A DNA stretch of 64,000 nucleotides from Spartobacteria bacterium LR76 (GTDB lineage: Bacteria; Verrucomicrobiota; Verrucomicrobiia; Chthoniobacterales; Terrimicrobiaceae), in the NCBI GenBank assembly GCA_003054655.1, contig QAYZ01000016.1, positions 1,302,001 to 1,366,000 of the forward strand, written 5' to 3'. A program made the translations under genes and the position numbers. Of this stretch, positions 43,366-51,742 are shown piece by piece; positions within the stretch are counted from its first letter, which is position 1, and the number at the start of each line of letters is the position of its first letter. Under the pieces are notes generated by a model. That model worked only from the letters and a program-made list of their open reading frames with translations, had not been told where the DNA came from and did not search any database.

Positions 43366-44409
43366 ATGTCTTCCAATGAGCGCGCCATCGGGCTGGCCAA
43401 GATCGCCGAAAACGCCCAAGTCGCCGTCTCCACCGTATCCCGGGCGCTACGAAACTCGCCCGAGATTCACCCCAAGACACGCAAGCGCATCCTGCGAGAG
43501 GCCCAGGCCCTCGGCTATGAAACCGGCGGGCGCGCCCGGGGGCGCAACCCTTCCCTGCCCACGCAAATCCTCGTCCTCACCGCTGGCGAGGAGCCGCCCA
43601 GGGGCTATATGACCGGGCTGAGCCAGGCCTCGATAGGCCAGAACGTCACCCTGAATTTTCACTCCTGCCCGGCAAAGGACGCGGTCAACCTCCTTCAGCC
43701 CGACAAGATCCCCGTCGCTCTCAAGCAGGGCCTCGCCGCCGGAGCGATTCTCATCTATCGCTGGCCCGCAGCGGTCGCCGAGCAAATCGCCCGGCAGCTC
43801 CCCACGGTTTCCATCGTCCACACTTACCCGAGCATCCCGGCGGATACGATCGGCATCCAGGAGTCCGGCGGCATCGCCCTCCTCGTCGAGCACCTCCGCG
43901 GACTCGGGCACAAGAGAATCGGCTTTTTCGGCCTCTGCCCGGAGCTGAGCTGGTCCCGGGCGCGATACGGCGCATATGTCGACGCCCTCATCGGCGCCGG
44001 CCTCCCCATCCTTCCCGACGCCACCTTCCGCATCGGCCTCCGCAAGGACAATGGCACCCTCTTTCCCGTGGACTTCAGCGACCGCATCGACGCCATCGTC
44101 AAGCAGGTGCGGAGCGGCGTCAGCGCGTGGATCGCCCCGGATGAAGGCGTGGCATACGCCCTCGAGGCCGCCCTCTTGGGCCAGGGAATCCGCATCCCGG
44201 AGGACGTCTCTGTCGTCGGCTTCCACCGGCATCCCAATCACCCCCCAAACACCCCTCTCGTCACCAGCGTCTCCGTCGATGTCGAGCAAATGGCCAAGCT
44301 GGCCATCAAGCAAATCCTAAGCCGTCAGGAGGATCCCGATCAGGAGCACCTGGCCCTGCTGGTTCCCTGCAAGTTTGCCCCCGGAGAATCCACCGGCCCC
44401 TGCCGGTAG
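43366..44409 (+). CDS. LacI-family transcriptional regulator
   Basis: A 347-residue regulator from ATG 43366 (MSSNERAIGLAKIAENAQVAVSTVSRALRNSPEIHPKTRKRILREAQALGYE), a standard LacI DNA-binding domain, with sensor sequence SIVHTYPSIPADTIGIQESGGIALLVEHLRGLGHKRIGFFG and IPEDVSVVGFHRHPNHPPNTPLVTSVSVDVEQMAKLAIKQIL. A TTG 36 bases earlier is a possible but less likely start. It sits between the PEP-CTERM/prepilin/beta-helix operon on the left and the oxidoreductase-transporter-phosphorylase operon on the right; both promoters carry the same TTCCGGAA-like sites. Confidence 0.93.
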   Translation: MSSNERAIGLAKIAENAQVAVSTVSRALRNSPEIHPKTRKRILREAQALGYETGGRARGRNPSLPTQILVLTAGEEPPRGYMTGLSQASIGQNVTLNFHSCPAKDAVNLLQPDKIPVALKQGLAAGAILIYRWPAAVAEQIARQLPTVSIVHTYPSIPADTIGIQESGGIALLVEHLRGLGHKRIGFFGLCPELSWSRARYGAYVDALIGAGLPILPDATFRIGLRKDNGTLFPVDFSDRIDAIVKQVRSGVSAWIAPDEGVAYALEAALLGQGIRIPEDVSVVGFHRHPNHPPNTPLVTSVSVDVEQMAKLAIKQILSRQEDPDQEHLALLVPCKFAPGESTGPCR

Positions 44410-44477
44410 GCCCACAGTACCGCGGGATTTTCCGCTCACGAAAAAAACGCCCTAAAATGAGGCGGAAATCCGGCAAT

Positions 44478-44512
44478 TTTCGTAATTTCCTTTCAAAAAG
44501 GACGTTACGAAA
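44478..44512 (+). terminator. Long inverted repeat behind the LacI gene
   Basis: TTTCGTAA pairs with TTACGAAA, and the inner TCCTTT pairs with AAAGGA around CAA, with a two-base mismatch between the two stems. It lies 68 bases behind the LacI stop and 114 bases before the oxidoreductase start. It may be a terminator or a structured operator. Confidence 0.4.
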
Positions 44513-44540
44513 TTCCTCAACCACCGCCTCCCCGGATACG

Positions 44541-44583
44541 TTCGGAAATATTTTCGGAATTATTTCCGGAACTTTTCGGAAAA
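44541..44583. promoter_or_regulatory. Four helically spaced TTCGGAA repeats
   Basis: TTCGGAA-like units start at 44541, 44553, 44564 and 44575, that is every 10.5-12 bases, about one DNA turn; the third is the palindromic TTCCGGAA. They lie about 45-85 bases upstream of the oxidoreductase ATG and match the sites on the other side of the LacI gene. Confidence 0.55.
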
Positions 44584-44625
44584 CTTCTAGACTTTTCGCC
44601 ATCAAAGGCCGATTTATCGGAAATA

Positions 44626-45795
44626 ATGAAGGTCACGAAAATGTCCTCTGCGGGTCTGGAACCCGTGAGCATTCACCTCATCGGCATCTCTGGTTATGCG
44701 AGGGCGGTGCTGCATTCCTTACTTGAGGTCATCGAATCAGCGGGAGGCCGTCTTGCCGCCGCGACGGTAATCAACCGAGAGGAGGAGGAAGATTCGTGCC
44801 GGCTCCTGGAAAGCCGGGGCTGCCGGATTTTTTCCGATTATCGCGAGATGCTGGAGGCGTCGGACCCATCGGACCGCAATCTCTGCATCATCCCCACCAG
44901 TATTTTCCAGCATGCCCCCATGACGGTGGCCGCCATCAGAGCAGGTTGTCACGTGCTGGTGGAAAAACCCCTCGCCGGCAGTGTGGAGGATTGCCGGATG
45001 ATGATCCGCGAAAGCGCCCTCAATGGCCGGGCTGTCTCGGTGGGCTTTCAGGACATGTACGCCCCTCAGGTGGCGCAGATCAAAAAGGCGCTTGATGACG
45101 GGATCATCGGCCGCATGCGAGCGATCCGCATCACGGCGAGCTGGCCGCGCGATCTCGCCTACTACACACGCAACCGCTGGGCCGGGAAGGAGACCTGCGA
45201 AGGACGCCCCGTCTTTGACTCCCCCCTTTGCAACGCGTTTGCCCACTTCGTGAACCTCGCCCTTTTCTTCGCCGGGAGGGAGCCGGGAAAGATGGCCCGG
45301 GTGGCATCGGTTCACGGGCGACTGTTCCGCTTCTTTCCCATCGAGACTTTTGACACGGCGCGGGTCTCCTTCGACACGGAGGAGGAGATCGAGATCGGAT
45401 GCACCCTCACCCACGCCGCCGCCGAGCGGCTGGAACCGCTGATCGAAATCACCTGTGATCACGGCACGCTGCAATGGCGGCAGGAGGATCAGGCATCGAT
45501 CATGGATCTGGGCGGAGAGCCGCTCATCCAATGGCCGCTCGACTCCGAGGAGACCAACCGCAGGCGCATGCTGGCCCGGGTCATCCAGGACACGCTCGCC
45601 GGCAACGCCCCGGCATGCAGCGCCGCGATGGCGATGCACCACGTCGAAGCCTTCCGCCTCGCCGCACGCGACCTCCCGGTCGAGGATGGTCCGGCCGCGC
45701 TCCAGATCGAAAGACAAGAGTCCGCCTCCAGGTGGTCCGGAATCCCGGAACTCCTCGACCGTTTGTTGGAAGCCGATTTCGCCCTCAGCCGCTAA
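44626..45795 (+). CDS. Gfo/Idh/MocA-family oxidoreductase
   Basis: A 389-residue oxidoreductase; the Rossmann start is SIHLIGISGYARAVLHSLLEV and the catalytic Lys is in CHVLVEKPLAGS. The substrate domain (VGFQDMYAPQVAQIKKALDDGIIGRMRAIRI ... WAGKETCEGRPVFDSPLCNAFAHFVNLALFFAGREP) fits the sugar-oxidoreductase branch. It is the first gene of the rightward operon (MFS transporter, GH94, LamG), so it probably oxidises the imported oligosaccharide or one of its sugars. Its MFS neighbour starts 52 bases downstream. Confidence 0.88.
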   Translation: MKVTKMSSAGLEPVSIHLIGISGYARAVLHSLLEVIESAGGRLAAATVINREEEEDSCRLLESRGCRIFSDYREMLEASDPSDRNLCIIPTSIFQHAPMTVAAIRAGCHVLVEKPLAGSVEDCRMMIRESALNGRAVSVGFQDMYAPQVAQIKKALDDGIIGRMRAIRITASWPRDLAYYTRNRWAGKETCEGRPVFDSPLCNAFAHFVNLALFFAGREPGKMARVASVHGRLFRFFPIETFDTARVSFDTEEEIEIGCTLTHAAAERLEPLIEITCDHGTLQWRQEDQASIMDLGGEPLIQWPLDSEETNRRRMLARVIQDTLAGNAPACSAAMAMHHVEAFRLAARDLPVEDGPAALQIERQESASRWSGIPELLDRLLEADFALSR

Positions 45796-45847
45796 GCCTT
45801 TGCCTCGTATGGCCGCGTGCTCGTCACGCCCGGCCCGCGCTCTTTCC

Positions 45848-47215
45848 ATGACCACCTCCCCCGCATCCTATCAAGCTGGCAGCCTCGCCTACACCAGGCG
45901 GGGGCTGCTCGTCCTCTCGTGCTGGCTGCTTTGGGGCGACTTTGCCTTCTACTTCTTTGAAGCCATCTTCCTGCGATTCATCCCCATCTACCTCAAGGAA
46001 CTGGAGGCCTCCAACACCCTGATCGGCATCATGACGGGAAGCTTTGCCGGATTAGTCAATGTCCTCTTCCTGCCGGGCATCAGCAAGATGAGCGACAACT
46101 TCCGCAGCAGGCTCGGACGGCGCATTCCCTTCCTGCTCGTCGTCACGCCCATCGTGGTGGGGACCCTCATCCTCGTGGGCTTCGCTCCCGAGATCGGCGG
46201 GTGGCTTCACGATCGCTTCGCCCTGCAAATCCCCTCCGGCATCAGCCGCGGCTCCTTCATCCTCGGCCTCCTCAGCGTATTGATCATCACCTTTCATTTC
46301 TTCAACATGGTGCTGGTCAACGGGTACAACTGGCTGATCCGCGACGTGGTGCCGCTCCAGGTGATGGCGCGGTTACTCGCCTGGTTCCGCATCGTGGGCA
46401 CCATCAGCTCGGTCCTCTTCCTCTGGTATGTCTTTCCTCATCTCCTGACCCATCGCGGGATCATCTGCCTGACCATCGGCGTGTTTTACCTCGTGGTGTT
46501 TCTTCTGATGTGCTTCAAGGTCCGGGAAGGCACCTACCCCGCGCCGGAAACGGCATCCCGCAAGGGCATCTTCCGGCTGTACGCGGATTACTTCCGCGAG
46601 TGCCTCCAGGTGCCGCTTTACCGGAACTTCCTACTCACCTTCCTGCTCGTGATCGTCGCAACGAACTGCGCCACGAGCTTCACCACGCTGTTCATGAAAG
46701 AGTCGCTCGGCATCAGCATGGATGGCATGGGGCGGATCTTCTCCTACACCGCGGCGCTCTCGGCCATCGTCTACTTCCCGCTGGGCTGGCTGTGCGACCG
46801 CATCTCGCCGGTGAAGGTCGCCGTGGGCGCGCTCGCCGGGCTGAGCCTCTGCCCCCTTGCCGGATACTTCTGGGTGCAGACCAGGGGCGATTATATTGCC
46901 TACTCCCTCCTGTTCATCCTGCCCACCTCGGCATGGCTGCTGAGCAGCATGGCGGTGGCGATGCTGCTGTTTCCATCGGAAAAATTTGGCCAGTTCTCAG
47001 GAGCGATGAATGTCTTCGGCTGCGGCGGTCAGATCGGCGGCAACCTGCTCATCGGGTTCATCATCGACCACTTTCACAACGACTACCGCATGGCCCTGCT
47101 CTGGATCGCCATCTTTGCCGGGGCCGCGACGATCCCGATGATCCTCGTGATCCGGGGCTGGCTGGCCCATGGCGGACCCGCCAACTACGTGCCGCCCCAG
47201 CCATTGATCCGCTAA
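45848..47215 (+). CDS. MFS sugar transporter
   Basis: A 455-residue major-facilitator protein with twelve hydrophobic helices, starting MTTSPASYQAGSLAYTRRGLLVLSCWLLWGDFAFYFFEAIFLRFIPIYL. The MFS-type basic loop after helix 2-3 is MSDNFRSRLGRRIPFLLVVTPIVVG, as in the SLC45/GPH-like sugar transporters. Longer in-frame extension into the oxidoreductase is rejected. It lies 20 bases before the GH94 gene, so it most likely imports the oligosaccharide that GH94 splits. Confidence 0.85.
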   Translation: MTTSPASYQAGSLAYTRRGLLVLSCWLLWGDFAFYFFEAIFLRFIPIYLKELEASNTLIGIMTGSFAGLVNVLFLPGISKMSDNFRSRLGRRIPFLLVVTPIVVGTLILVGFAPEIGGWLHDRFALQIPSGISRGSFILGLLSVLIITFHFFNMVLVNGYNWLIRDVVPLQVMARLLAWFRIVGTISSVLFLWYVFPHLLTHRGIICLTIGVFYLVVFLLMCFKVREGTYPAPETASRKGIFRLYADYFRECLQVPLYRNFLLTFLLVIVATNCATSFTTLFMKESLGISMDGMGRIFSYTAALSAIVYFPLGWLCDRISPVKVAVGALAGLSLCPLAGYFWVQTRGDYIAYSLLFILPTSAWLLSSMAVAMLLFPSEKFGQFSGAMNVFGCGGQIGGNLLIGFIIDHFHNDYRMALLWIAIFAGAATIPMILVIRGWLAHGGPANYVPPQPLIR

Positions 47216-47235
47216 CCCCATCTACGACCACCCTT

Positions 47236-49566
47236 ATGAGCACGCCTTACTCTGCCTACAGCTTCTCCCCATCAGGCGACCGCCTGGAACTCCGCGATCC
47301 CTTCCTGCTTCGCTCCGCCGACTCCGACCTCTGGAACGACCGCCTGTATCTTCAAATCGATCACCGAGGACAGGTCCTGACCTCCGGTTGGCTCAGTCCC
47401 GACTTCACGCCCTATTCCCAACCGCTGCGGACATTCTACCTTCGTGACAATGAAACCGGGGAGATCTGGTCCGTACCACAGGGTCCCATCCGCTCGAAGC
47501 CGGATGAGTTTTTGTTCTCCGCCGGGAAATCCGACATCCTCTGGACGGTCACGATCGCAGGGATCCGCTGCATCATCCGCGTAGTGGTGCCGGTGCATGA
47601 TCCGGTGGAGCTTTGGACTGTCGAGGTGCAGAATATCTCGGCACGGCCGCGCTCGATCTCCGTCTTCAGCTATCTGCCTATCGGAAAACCCTCGTGGCTT
47701 CGGAACAACACCCGGTATGAGCCGGAATGGCATGGCGTCGTTTTTGACTTCTTCCCGTATTACGTCGACTACCGGGATTACGAAAAGCTGAGCCACGGCA
47801 GCAACACCATCTTTGCCGCCTCAGACCGCTCTCCGGACGGCTGGATGTCCTGCATCGCCGATTTCGTCGGCCACGGTACTCCCGGCCAGCCCGACGCTCT
47901 CACTCAGGAGACTCTGCCCCCGGCGGATCGCTGGGCCGACGCGGAATCCGAGGCCGCCGCCATCCTCCAGTTCAACAAAGCCCTGGCACCCACGGAAACC
48001 GACCGGATTCAGTTCGTTTTCGGACCAGCCGCCAACCCGGAGAGCGCCCGCGAAACCGCCCGTAAATACCTGGTGCCCGGTGGTATCGATGCCGCCCTCG
48101 CCGAGGCCGCAGCCCGGTACGCCGACTATCCGCCCGCGCTGGAGATCTCGACTCCCGATGCGGAGTTTGACGCCTTCATCAATCACTGGCTGCCCCGCCG
48201 CTCCCTCATGCTGGCCCGGGCGATGCGGTTCATGTCCGCCCCGCAGGGACGCAATCTCCTCCAGGACTCGATGGCGGGCGGGCTGATCGACCCCGTCTCA
48301 AGCCGCAAATGGTTCCTGAAATTCTACGCCTTCCAGAAACAGGATGGCTGGCTGCCGCATGGCATGCCGCTGGAACCCGGCGCCACTCAGCTCAGGATCA
48401 ACACCGTCCCCCACAAGGATATCAACTCCTGGGGGCCGGAGGCTCTGACCTATTACCTGCACGAAACCGGAGACCACAGCATCCTGGATGAGCAGGTTTC
48501 CTTCTCCGACGCGCCCGACAAGACCGATACTCTGTATCATCACGTCTGTCGCGGACTCGACTGGCTCCTCACCGACCGCACCGCGCGCGGGCTGTGCCGC
48601 ATCGGGCAGGGAGACTGGAACGATCCGCTGAACATGGCGGGCCATGACGAGAAGGGAGAATCCATCTGGCTCTCGGAAGCCCTCGCGTTCGCCCTGGACA
48701 CCTGGGCACCCGTGTGCGCCTCGCGTGGCGACGCCTCGCTCGCCGCCTCCTATCGGGGAGAAGCCGAAGCGCTGCGAGCATCCATCAACCAGCTCGCCTG
48801 GGACGGCGAATGGTACGCGCGGGGATTTACCGACGCCGGGCGGCCCTTCGGCTCCAGCCGGGATGAGGAGGGCAGGATCTTCCTCAACGCCCAAAGCTGG
48901 GCCATCATCTCCGGGACAGCCACCCCCGACCGCGCACGGCAGTGCATCGACTCCGTGGAGAAGCACCTCGCGACGCCCTCCGGCCCGATGATGCTCGCGC
49001 CCGCCTATACCCGCATGCGCACCGACATCGGCAAGCTCTCCCAGAAATGCCCGGGACGGCTTGAGAACGGATCAGTCTATTCTCACGCAGTGACCTTTTA
49101 CGCCTACGCCCTGTACCTGGCCCGGCGGCCGGCGGACGCCTTCCGCACCCTGCGCATGCTTCTTTCAGGAGCCGATACCAATCCGGTCACACGCTCCGGC
49201 CAGCTCCCCCTCTACATTCCCAACTCCTACTTCGGTCTCCCCGCCGGAGCCAAAGCCGGGCAAAGCACACGCTCGGCCAACACCGGAACCGCCGCCTGGT
49301 ATTATCGTGCGGCTGTGGATTGTCTCTTCGGTCTCAGGTCCGAGGCCGACGGACTGCGCATCGATCCCCAACTCCCTCCCGGGTGGCAGAAAGTCCGCGT
49401 CCTCCGGCGCTGGCGCGGCTCGACATTTGATGTGACGATCGAACGACAGGCCGGAGTATCCTCCATGCGAACCGTGATGGACGGAACCGAGCTTTCCGAT
49501 CATCTTGTCCCTCCTCAAGTCTCCGGCTCCCGCCATACGGTAACCGTCACCCTGCCGCTCGCCTAA
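47236..49566 (+). CDS. GH94 glycoside phosphorylase (cellobiose-phosphorylase family)
   Basis: A 776-residue GH94 enzyme from ATG 47236; no signal peptide. The N-terminal beta-sandwich (residues 1-270) precedes the alpha/alpha barrel, which contains GRNLLQDSMAG, VPHKDINSWGPEALTYYL, GQGDWNDPLNMAG with Asp460 and Asp463 (the family's general acid lies in this motif), and KCPGRLENGSVYSHAVTFYAYALYLARR. GH94 enzymes phosphorolyse beta-linked disaccharides such as cellobiose, chitobiose or laminaribiose, saving one ATP. The specificity is not readable, but DWNDPLNMAG rather than DWNDAL suggests a non-cellobiose subgroup. It is followed 2 bases later by a LamG protein gene. Confidence 0.9.
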   Translation: MSTPYSAYSFSPSGDRLELRDPFLLRSADSDLWNDRLYLQIDHRGQVLTSGWLSPDFTPYSQPLRTFYLRDNETGEIWSVPQGPIRSKPDEFLFSAGKSDILWTVTIAGIRCIIRVVVPVHDPVELWTVEVQNISARPRSISVFSYLPIGKPSWLRNNTRYEPEWHGVVFDFFPYYVDYRDYEKLSHGSNTIFAASDRSPDGWMSCIADFVGHGTPGQPDALTQETLPPADRWADAESEAAAILQFNKALAPTETDRIQFVFGPAANPESARETARKYLVPGGIDAALAEAAARYADYPPALEISTPDAEFDAFINHWLPRRSLMLARAMRFMSAPQGRNLLQDSMAGGLIDPVSSRKWFLKFYAFQKQDGWLPHGMPLEPGATQLRINTVPHKDINSWGPEALTYYLHETGDHSILDEQVSFSDAPDKTDTLYHHVCRGLDWLLTDRTARGLCRIGQGDWNDPLNMAGHDEKGESIWLSEALAFALDTWAPVCASRGDASLAASYRGEAEALRASINQLAWDGEWYARGFTDAGRPFGSSRDEEGRIFLNAQSWAIISGTATPDRARQCIDSVEKHLATPSGPMMLAPAYTRMRTDIGKLSQKCPGRLENGSVYSHAVTFYAYALYLARRPADAFRTLRMLLSGADTNPVTRSGQLPLYIPNSYFGLPAGAKAGQSTRSANTGTAAWYYRAAVDCLFGLRSEADGLRIDPQLPPGWQKVRVLRRWRGSTFDVTIERQAGVSSMRTVMDGTELSDHLVPPQVSGSRHTVTVTLPLA

Positions 49567-49568
49567 TC

Positions 49569-50294
49569 ATGACCCACCCGAAGAACATTTCCGGTCTCGT
49601 CAGCTTCTGGGACTTCCAGGAACCAGCCGGGCAGCCTCGTCAAGCCATAGGCAGCTTCCCCGCCAGCCTGCGGGAGGGAGCAGCACCGGTCGAACGCGCC
49701 GCCGGGGGGATCTTTGGCGATTATTGTGCCCAGCTCTCTCGAGGGCAGTACTTCTTCCTCCCGCATGCCGAATGCGGCGAGCTCCGCCTCCGCGAAAGCC
49801 TCACCGTCGTCGCCTGGATCCAGCGGCACCGGAAACCCGAGATCGAATGCGAGGCCGTCGCCGGCATGTGGAACGAAACCGACCGCCAGCGCCAGTACGC
49901 CCTGTTTCTCGACCTCCGCATCCATGGCGGCGCGGATAATGTCTGCGGCCACCTTTCCTCCTCCGGCGGCCCGACCCCGAACCATCGCTGGTGTATGGAT
50001 GCGGCCATCGGCGGTACAAGAATCCCCTATTTTGACTGGCATTGCGTCGCCTTCACCTACGATGGCAGCGAGGCTCGCACCTATCTCGACGGCGCGTTTC
50101 ACCCGCGCGATTCCTTCAACCCGTTTCCGTATCCCGGTGGAATTTTTCAGGGCACGGCGGATTTCACCGTCGGAGCCGTGCACAGGCAGGGGTCGATGGG
50201 AAACTGGTTTGTGGGAAAGATCGGCGGCCTGGCCATCTACCGCAGGTCGCTGACCTCGGAAGAGATCTCCTCGCTCATCGTTGATCCCAGCTAG
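49569..50294 (+). CDS. LamG/concanavalin-like jellyroll protein without signal peptide
   Basis: A 241-residue single-domain protein with LamG-type pattern: SGLVSFWDFQEPAGQPRQA, LRESLTVVAWIQRHRK, HCVAFTYDGSEARTYLDGAFHP, and GKIGGLAIYRRSLTSEEISSLIV. These domains are normally secreted and bind sugars, but here no signal peptide is present and the gene is two bases behind GH94, so a cytosolic helper of the phosphorylase pathway or an enzyme with jellyroll fold is possible. It is the last gene of the operon; a stem-loop follows at 50316. Confidence 0.72.
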   Translation: MTHPKNISGLVSFWDFQEPAGQPRQAIGSFPASLREGAAPVERAAGGIFGDYCAQLSRGQYFFLPHAECGELRLRESLTVVAWIQRHRKPEIECEAVAGMWNETDRQRQYALFLDLRIHGGADNVCGHLSSSGGPTPNHRWCMDAAIGGTRIPYFDWHCVAFTYDGSEARTYLDGAFHPRDSFNPFPYPGGIFQGTADFTVGAVHRQGSMGNWFVGKIGGLAIYRRSLTSEEISSLIVDPS

Positions 50295-50315
50295 CTTTGC
50301 TTTGCCAGACACCAA

Positions 50316-50341
50316 CGCCGCAGGCGATTCCGACTGCGGCG
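50316..50341 (+). terminator. Stem-loop behind the LamG gene
   Basis: CGCCGCAG and CTGCGGCG form a perfect 8-bp stem with a 10-base loop, 21 bases behind the stop. No T-run follows directly. The rest of the gap to 50450 shows only a weaker GGAAG/CTTCC hairpin. Confidence 0.45.
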
Positions 50342-50449
50342 ATATGGAAGGCGGTGCCACTCCAGTTGAATGAGGCCGGAAGTCCTCAGGCTTCCGCCAT
50401 TACCGTTTCTTTCCTGCCTCTCTGATAAGCCACCTCTCCAACCCTTCGC

Positions 50450-50938
50450 TTACGAGGGTTGCCATTCCCTTTGCTGTAGGAGCAAAGCGCCTCCCTGAAA
50501 ATCTCCCAGCCCCTCAAAAACCGCAGCACCGTTCGTAAGGGAGACGTTCAGTCCAGGCAACTGCCCAGCGGTTCGCCAGTCACCTTCCGGGATGGGAACT
50601 GACACCTGGGCAGGCGCAGCGGAGAAGGTGTGGACAACCAGCAAAATGGATCGTCCATCACTAGCGATCCGGCGCACGGCCTGCCATCCGCGCGGATGCC
50701 GCCAACTCGAGCCAGTTTCGCCGAACAGCCGGCTGACGCCGCATTTGATGGTGGGCACGGCCTGTCGATAAAGCCTCATCGCCGCCTCCACCAATCGCCA
50801 TTGCCCGGGAGACAGTTCCGTCACTTCCCCGGAGAGGCACATCCTCCCCAGGAAGGTAGCTGCCAGGCTGTAGCTGAGGCGGCGATCCGAATCGGAGGCA
50901 TGGAGCACCGCCCAGATCTGAGACTGCCGGGGCAGCAT
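50450..50938 (-). pseudogene. C-terminal remnant of a GH36-like alpha-galactosidase
   Basis: About 162 codons of the C-terminal part of an alpha-galactosidase-like enzyme: QSQIWAVLHASDSDRRLSYSLAATFLGRMCLSGEVTELSPGQWRLVEAAMRLYRQAVPTIKCG, followed by SWRHPRGWQAVRRI and a small beta domain. Homologous-looking codons continue a short way upstream of the only Met, to a stop in frame at about 50976. The N-terminal and catalytic barrel parts are missing, since the prepilin gene ends at 51008. I infer a truncated gene left by deletion; a small independent protein is less likely. Confidence 0.65.
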
Positions 50939-51007
50939 CAGTCGATGAAGGCATTCGGCAGGCTCGATCGAGATTCAGACCTGCCGGAGTTTCTTACTTC
51001 ACGCAGC

Positions 51008-51619
51008 TCACGGAATCCCGTATGCCCAGTTTTCGATCTTCCTTAGATCGTTTGTTCCCAGCGCCTCGACGTGTCCGTCGCAATAGAGGACATTCCCCCG
51101 GTTTCCATGGGGGGCGGCGGCGGATTCCGGGGCGGAGATGTAGGCTCCCGCTTTGCCGCTCCAGCTTTGCTTCATCGTCTCGGAGAAGAAGATGGTGCGG
51201 GGCGAGAGGAGGGAGAGCTTGTACTTTCCGTGCGACCAGAAGTACACGTCCCCCGGCCCCCATTGCGGGTCGGAGGTGACAAGCCGGCTGCTGATCCCAT
51301 AGGTGGGCGATTGCAGGCCGGAGGCGGGGCAAACCGTCATCTTCGCGGTCAGGCCGTACTTGGTGAGATTGCTGTATCTCGTGGGCAGGTTCGTCACATA
51401 CCACTGGCTCTGGGGCACGTAACCATCATTGTCCGTGGCCCAGACGGCGGAGAGCTGGAAAATCTGGCGGAGATTTGACACGCAGACGGCATTCGCCGCC
51501 GCCTTGCGAGTGCTGCTCAACGCTGGGAACAGCAAACTCGCCAGCACGGCGATGATACCAATGACAACGAGGATTTCTATGAGGGTAAGGCCGTGCGGAT
51601 TCCGGCGACGATACTTCAT
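51008..51619 (-). CDS. Prepilin-type protein with H-X9-DG ending
   Basis: A 203-residue prepilin-like protein, MKYRRRNPHGLTLIEILVVIGIIAVLASLLFPALSSTRKAAANAVCVSNLRQIFQL, with prepilin leader, Glu+5 helix, and C-terminal PHGNRGNVLYCDGHVE of the H-X9-DG pattern. Cys and Trp/Tyr-rich globular part. Its promoter region (51620-51742) holds an 18-bp palindrome shared with the LacI gene at 58139. It lies downstream of the GH151-like gene in the same direction but with a 123-base gap, so it may be transcribed on its own under the LacI operator. Confidence 0.87.
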   Translation of the reverse strand: MKYRRRNPHGLTLIEILVVIGIIAVLASLLFPALSSTRKAAANAVCVSNLRQIFQLSAVWATDNDGYVPQSQWYVTNLPTRYSNLTKYGLTAKMTVCPASGLQSPTYGISSRLVTSDPQWGPGDVYFWSHGKYKLSLLSPRTIFFSETMKQSWSGKAGAYISAPESAAAPHGNRGNVLYCDGHVEALGTNDLRKIENWAYGIP

Positions 51620-51638
51620 GGGGGGCGTCTTTCAAGTT

Positions 51639-51656
51639 AGAGAAAGTATTTTCTCT
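51639..51656. promoter_or_regulatory. Operator AGAGAAAGTATTTTCTCT upstream of the prepilin gene
   Basis: Eighteen-base near-perfect palindrome (one mismatched pair), 20 bases upstream of the prepilin ATG at 51619. It matches the perfect palindrome at 57996-58013 in 17 of 18 bases, 6.4 kb away next to the LacI gene. Confidence 0.72.
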
Positions 51657-51742
51657 TTCCAGAGAAATCTTTCCCGTGGTGTTTGGAGAGGCGTTTAGGT
51701 TGGGGTGGAGGGAAGCCGTTTCGGCGTTCTGAGGGTGCCTGG

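Noticed and set aside
46201-47235. N-terminal extension of GH94 to 1121 residues
   Set aside because: It is an out-of-frame reading of the MFS transporter gene; GH94 begins at 47236 right after it.
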